NCBI GenBank assembly: GCA_003562535.1
Contig: PWUP01000088.1
Location: 1 to 16,704 of the forward strand
DNA length: 16,704 nucleotides
Source: Gammaproteobacteria bacterium
GTDB lineage: Bacteria; Pseudomonadota; Gammaproteobacteria; Competibacterales; Competibacteraceae
Direction of reading: 5' to 3'
The notes under the pieces are model-generated. The model was not told the origin of the DNA. It did no database searches and was given only the letters and a program-made list of their open reading frames with translations. Shown here piece after piece: positions 14,447 through 16,704 of this stretch (positions within the stretch are counted from its first letter, which is position 1; each line of letters opens with the position of its first letter). A program made the translations under genes and the position numbers.

Positions 14447-16540
14447 GTGGCTCGAAAAATATCGATCGAGCGTTATCGTAATCTGGGCATTATGGCGCAT
14501 ATTGATGCCGGTAAGACGACGACGACTGAGCGCATTCTTTTCTACACCGGTGTTTCCCATAAAATGGGCGAGGTGCATGACGGTGCTGCCGTTATGGACT
14601 GGATGGAACAAGAACAAGAGCGGGGTATTACCATTACCTCAGCCGCTACTACGACGTTTTGGAGCGGTATGGCTCAGCAGTTTCCCGAGCACCGCATCAA
14701 CATCATTGATACGCCTGGTCACGTCGATTTCACCATCGAAGTTGAGCGCTCACTGCGGGTGCTTGATGGGGCCTGTGCGGTGTTTTGCGCAGTCGGTGGC
14801 GTAGAGCCTCAGTCGGAGACGGTTTGGCGGCAGGCCAATAAGTATCGCGTTCCTCGCTTGGCCTTTGTCAATAAAATGGATCGTGCCGGTGCCGATTTTC
14901 TCCGTGTTGTTCGCCAAATAGAAGCGCGTTTGGGTGCGAAACCGGTGCCTTTGCAGTTACCTATTGGTGCTGAAGAGCATTTTCGGGGCGTTGTCGATTT
15001 AATCAAAATGAAAGGGATTTATTGGGATGACGCCTCACTGGGTATGACGTTTGAATATGGCGATATCCCTGCGGACATGCAGGCACAGTGTACTGAGTGG
15101 CATGAACATTTGGTGGAAGCTGCGGCTGAAGCCAATGATGACTTCATGGAAAAATACCTGAACGACGGTGAATTAACCGAAGACGAAATTCGCCAAGGTC
15201 TGCGTAGCCTGACTTTAAACAATAGTATTGTCCCGGTTTTGTGTGGTTCGGCGTTTAAAAACAAGGGCGTACAGGCTATGCTCGATGCTGTGGTCGAGTT
15301 TCTACCTTCACCGGTTGAAGTTGAATCGGTACGCGGTGTGTTGCCAGATGACACCGAGGCCACTCGTGCGCCCGATGATAACGGCTCATTCTCAGCGCTT
15401 GCCTTCAAGATAGCCACTGATCCCTATGTCGGCACGCTAACCTTTTTCCGAGTTTATTCGGGGATATTATCTTCGGGTGACACCATATTTAATCCGGTTA
15501 AAGGCAAAAAAGAGCGTATTGGGCGTCTATTACAGATGCACGCTAACTCACGCGAAGAGATTAAAGAAGTCAGAGCTGGGGATATTGCGGCTGCCGTTGG
15601 TCTTAAAGATGTCTCAACAGGTGACACCCTGTGTGATCTAGAGCGACCGATTACACTGGAGCGTATGGAATTTCCAGAACCAGTGATTGCGGTTGCTGTA
15701 GAGCCTAAGACTAAGACCGACCAAGAAAAAATGGGTATTGCCCTATCGAAATTGGCTCAAGAAGATCCCTCGTTCCGAGTGCGCACAGATGAGGAGTCTG
15801 GCCAAACCATCATCTCAGGCATGGGCGAACTGCATTTAGAGATTATTGTGGATCGCATGAAGCGCGAATTCAAAGTTGATGCGAATGTCGGCGCGCCTCA
15901 AGTGGCATACCGTGAAACCATCCGTAAGTCACTGGAGCAAGAAGGTAAGTTTGTGCGTCAAAGTGGTGGTCGTGGTCAATATGGTCATGTCTGGTTACGC
16001 ATCGAGCCGCTGGAGCCGGGGACTGGCTTTGAGTTTTGCAATGAGATTGTGGGTGGTGTTGTTCCCAAGGAATATATTCCTGCAGTCGGTAAAGGCGTCG
16101 AAGAGCAAATGCAAAACGGTGTCATCGCTGGATTCCCAGTAGTGGATGTCAAAGTCACCTTATTTGATGGTTCGTATCATGAAGTTGACTCCAGCGAAAT
16201 GGCTTTCAAAATAGCCGGTTCTATGGCCTTTAAAGAAGGCGCTCATAGAGCCAGTCCGGTGCTGCTCGAACCGGTTATGAAGGTCGAAGTTGTGACCCCA
16301 GAAGATTACTTAGGTGATGTCATGGGCGATCTGAGTCGTCGCCGGGGCTTAGTACAAGGTATGGAAGATGCCCCTGCCGGCAAAATCATCCGTGCCGAGG
16401 TGCCACTCGCCGAAATGTTTGGTTATGCCACTGATTTACGCTCTGCGACTCAAGGTCGGGCGACCTACACGATGGAGTTTGCTAAATATGTTGAGGCACC
16501 CAGCAATGTCGCCGAGTCCGTCATCAAGAAAGCATCCTGA
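14447..16540 (+). CDS. fusA: Elongation factor G (EF-G)
   Basis: EF-G is the GTPase that moves tRNA and mRNA after peptide bond formation and splits ribosomes with RRF. It is 697 residues (E. coli 704). G1 AHIDAGKTT is at 17-25, G2 RGITIT at 59-64, G3 DTPGHVDF at 88-95 and G4 NKMD at 142-145. Domain IV includes GGRGQYGHVWL (from Gly507), and domain V ends with TYTMEFAKY and a short tail. The start is GTG 14447, with TGAGG (14434-14438) eight bases upstream; an alternative ATG is not near. It follows rpsG by 18 bases and precedes tuf by 51 bases, the classic str order. Confidence 0.99.
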   Translation: MARKISIERYRNLGIMAHIDAGKTTTTERILFYTGVSHKMGEVHDGAAVMDWMEQEQERGITITSAATTTFWSGMAQQFPEHRINIIDTPGHVDFTIEVERSLRVLDGACAVFCAVGGVEPQSETVWRQANKYRVPRLAFVNKMDRAGADFLRVVRQIEARLGAKPVPLQLPIGAEEHFRGVVDLIKMKGIYWDDASLGMTFEYGDIPADMQAQCTEWHEHLVEAAAEANDDFMEKYLNDGELTEDEIRQGLRSLTLNNSIVPVLCGSAFKNKGVQAMLDAVVEFLPSPVEVESVRGVLPDDTEATRAPDDNGSFSALAFKIATDPYVGTLTFFRVYSGILSSGDTIFNPVKGKKERIGRLLQMHANSREEIKEVRAGDIAAAVGLKDVSTGDTLCDLERPITLERMEFPEPVIAVAVEPKTKTDQEKMGIALSKLAQEDPSFRVRTDEESGQTIISGMGELHLEIIVDRMKREFKVDANVGAPQVAYRETIRKSLEQEGKFVRQSGGRGQYGHVWLRIEPLEPGTGFEFCNEIVGGVVPKEYIPAVGKGVEEQMQNGVIAGFPVVDVKVTLFDGSYHEVDSSEMAFKIAGSMAFKEGAHRASPVLLEPVMKVEVVTPEDYLGDVMGDLSRRRGLVQGMEDAPAGKIIRAEVPLAEMFGYATDLRSATQGRATYTMEFAKYVEAPSNVAESVIKKAS

Positions 16541-16583
16541 ATTTAGAACATCATTAACATTGAATTAACGTAGCATTGAGGAG

Positions 16584-16704
16584 AGTAAGCGGTGTCGAAG
16601 GCAAAATTCGAGCGGACGAAGCCGCACGTAAATGTAGGCACGATTGGCCACGTAGATCACGGTAAGACGACGCTGACGGCGGCGCTCACGAAAGTGTGTG
16701 CGGA
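16584..16704. repeat. 121-bp exact direct terminal repeat (copy 2)
   Basis: Identical to bases 1-121. Here the upstream context is visible: the repeat begins inside the Shine-Dalgarno region of the tuf gene downstream of fusA. The match is cut by the window end, so it cannot be said how far the two tuf genes remain identical. Confidence 0.95.
16592..16704 (+). CDS. tuf: Elongation factor Tu, 5' fragment (tufA-type position)
   Basis: This holds the first 37 codons of EF-Tu, through the G1 motif GHVDHGKT, cut by the window end. GTG 16592 is preceded by GAGGAG (16578-16583) at eight bases, a strong ribosome site that also supports the GTG start of the first copy. A 51-base gap after fusA shows no terminator or promoter, so it should be co-transcribed as the last gene of the str operon. 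If the window is a closed circle this is the same gene as the one at 9-1199; if not, it is the second tuf copy. Confidence 0.93.
   Translation, partial: MSKAKFERTKPHVNVGTIGHVDHGKTTLTAALTKVCA

Noticed and set aside
14334..14804. 156-residue + strand frame spanning the rpsG end and fusA start
   Set aside because: It is out of frame with both real genes, whose protein sequence is fully conserved across it.

Overview
The window is a block of core translation and transcription genes from a gammaproteobacterium outside the Enterobacterales. Gene order is tuf - tRNA-Trp - secE - nusG - rplK - rplA - rplJ - rplL - rpoB - rpoC - rpsL - rpsG - fusA - tuf (start only), all on the + strand. The gammaproteobacterial placement rests on this order (tuf and tRNA-Trp before secE, and the str operon directly after rpoC), on the close match of RpoB, RpoC and S12 to gammaproteobacterial family members, and on RpoB carrying an extra ~26 residues just before the rifampicin region, as in Xanthomonas-type proteins but not E. 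coli. Genus cannot be told from the sequence alone.

Layout. 1-1341: EF-Tu, an inverted repeat, and tRNA-Trp. 1415-2329: secE-nusG, for the Sec channel and transcription elongation. 2343-4738: the L11-L1 and L10-L7/L12 ribosomal stalk genes, with a candidate L1 operator before rplK and a recognisable L10 leader before rplJ. 4797-4835: a terminator-like attenuator between rplL and rpoB. 4850-13263: RNA polymerase beta and beta'. 13264-13545: the one substantial regulatory gap, with a long hairpin after rpoC, a near-consensus sigma70 promoter, and a terminator-like hairpin with eight T in the rpsL leader. 13546-16540: the str operon (S12, S7, EF-G). 16592-16704: the first 37 codons of a second tuf.

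The genes work together in gene expression. RNA polymerase core and NusG transcribe; EF-Tu, EF-G, L1, L10, L11, L7/L12, S7 and S12 serve translation; SecE belongs to the protein export channel. The expected control is autogenous (L1 on rplKA, L10/L12 on rplJL) plus attenuation before rpoBC, which keeps polymerase below ribosomal protein levels.

The window shows no mobile element, CRISPR array, defence system or unknown gene cluster. The most notable points are: (i) the first and last 121 bases are identical, so the piece looks circular, but it is best explained as the chromosomal interval between two near-identical tuf genes; (ii) tuf has a strong preference for G-ending codons unlike its neighbours; (iii) a possible attenuator lies immediately after the str promoter.
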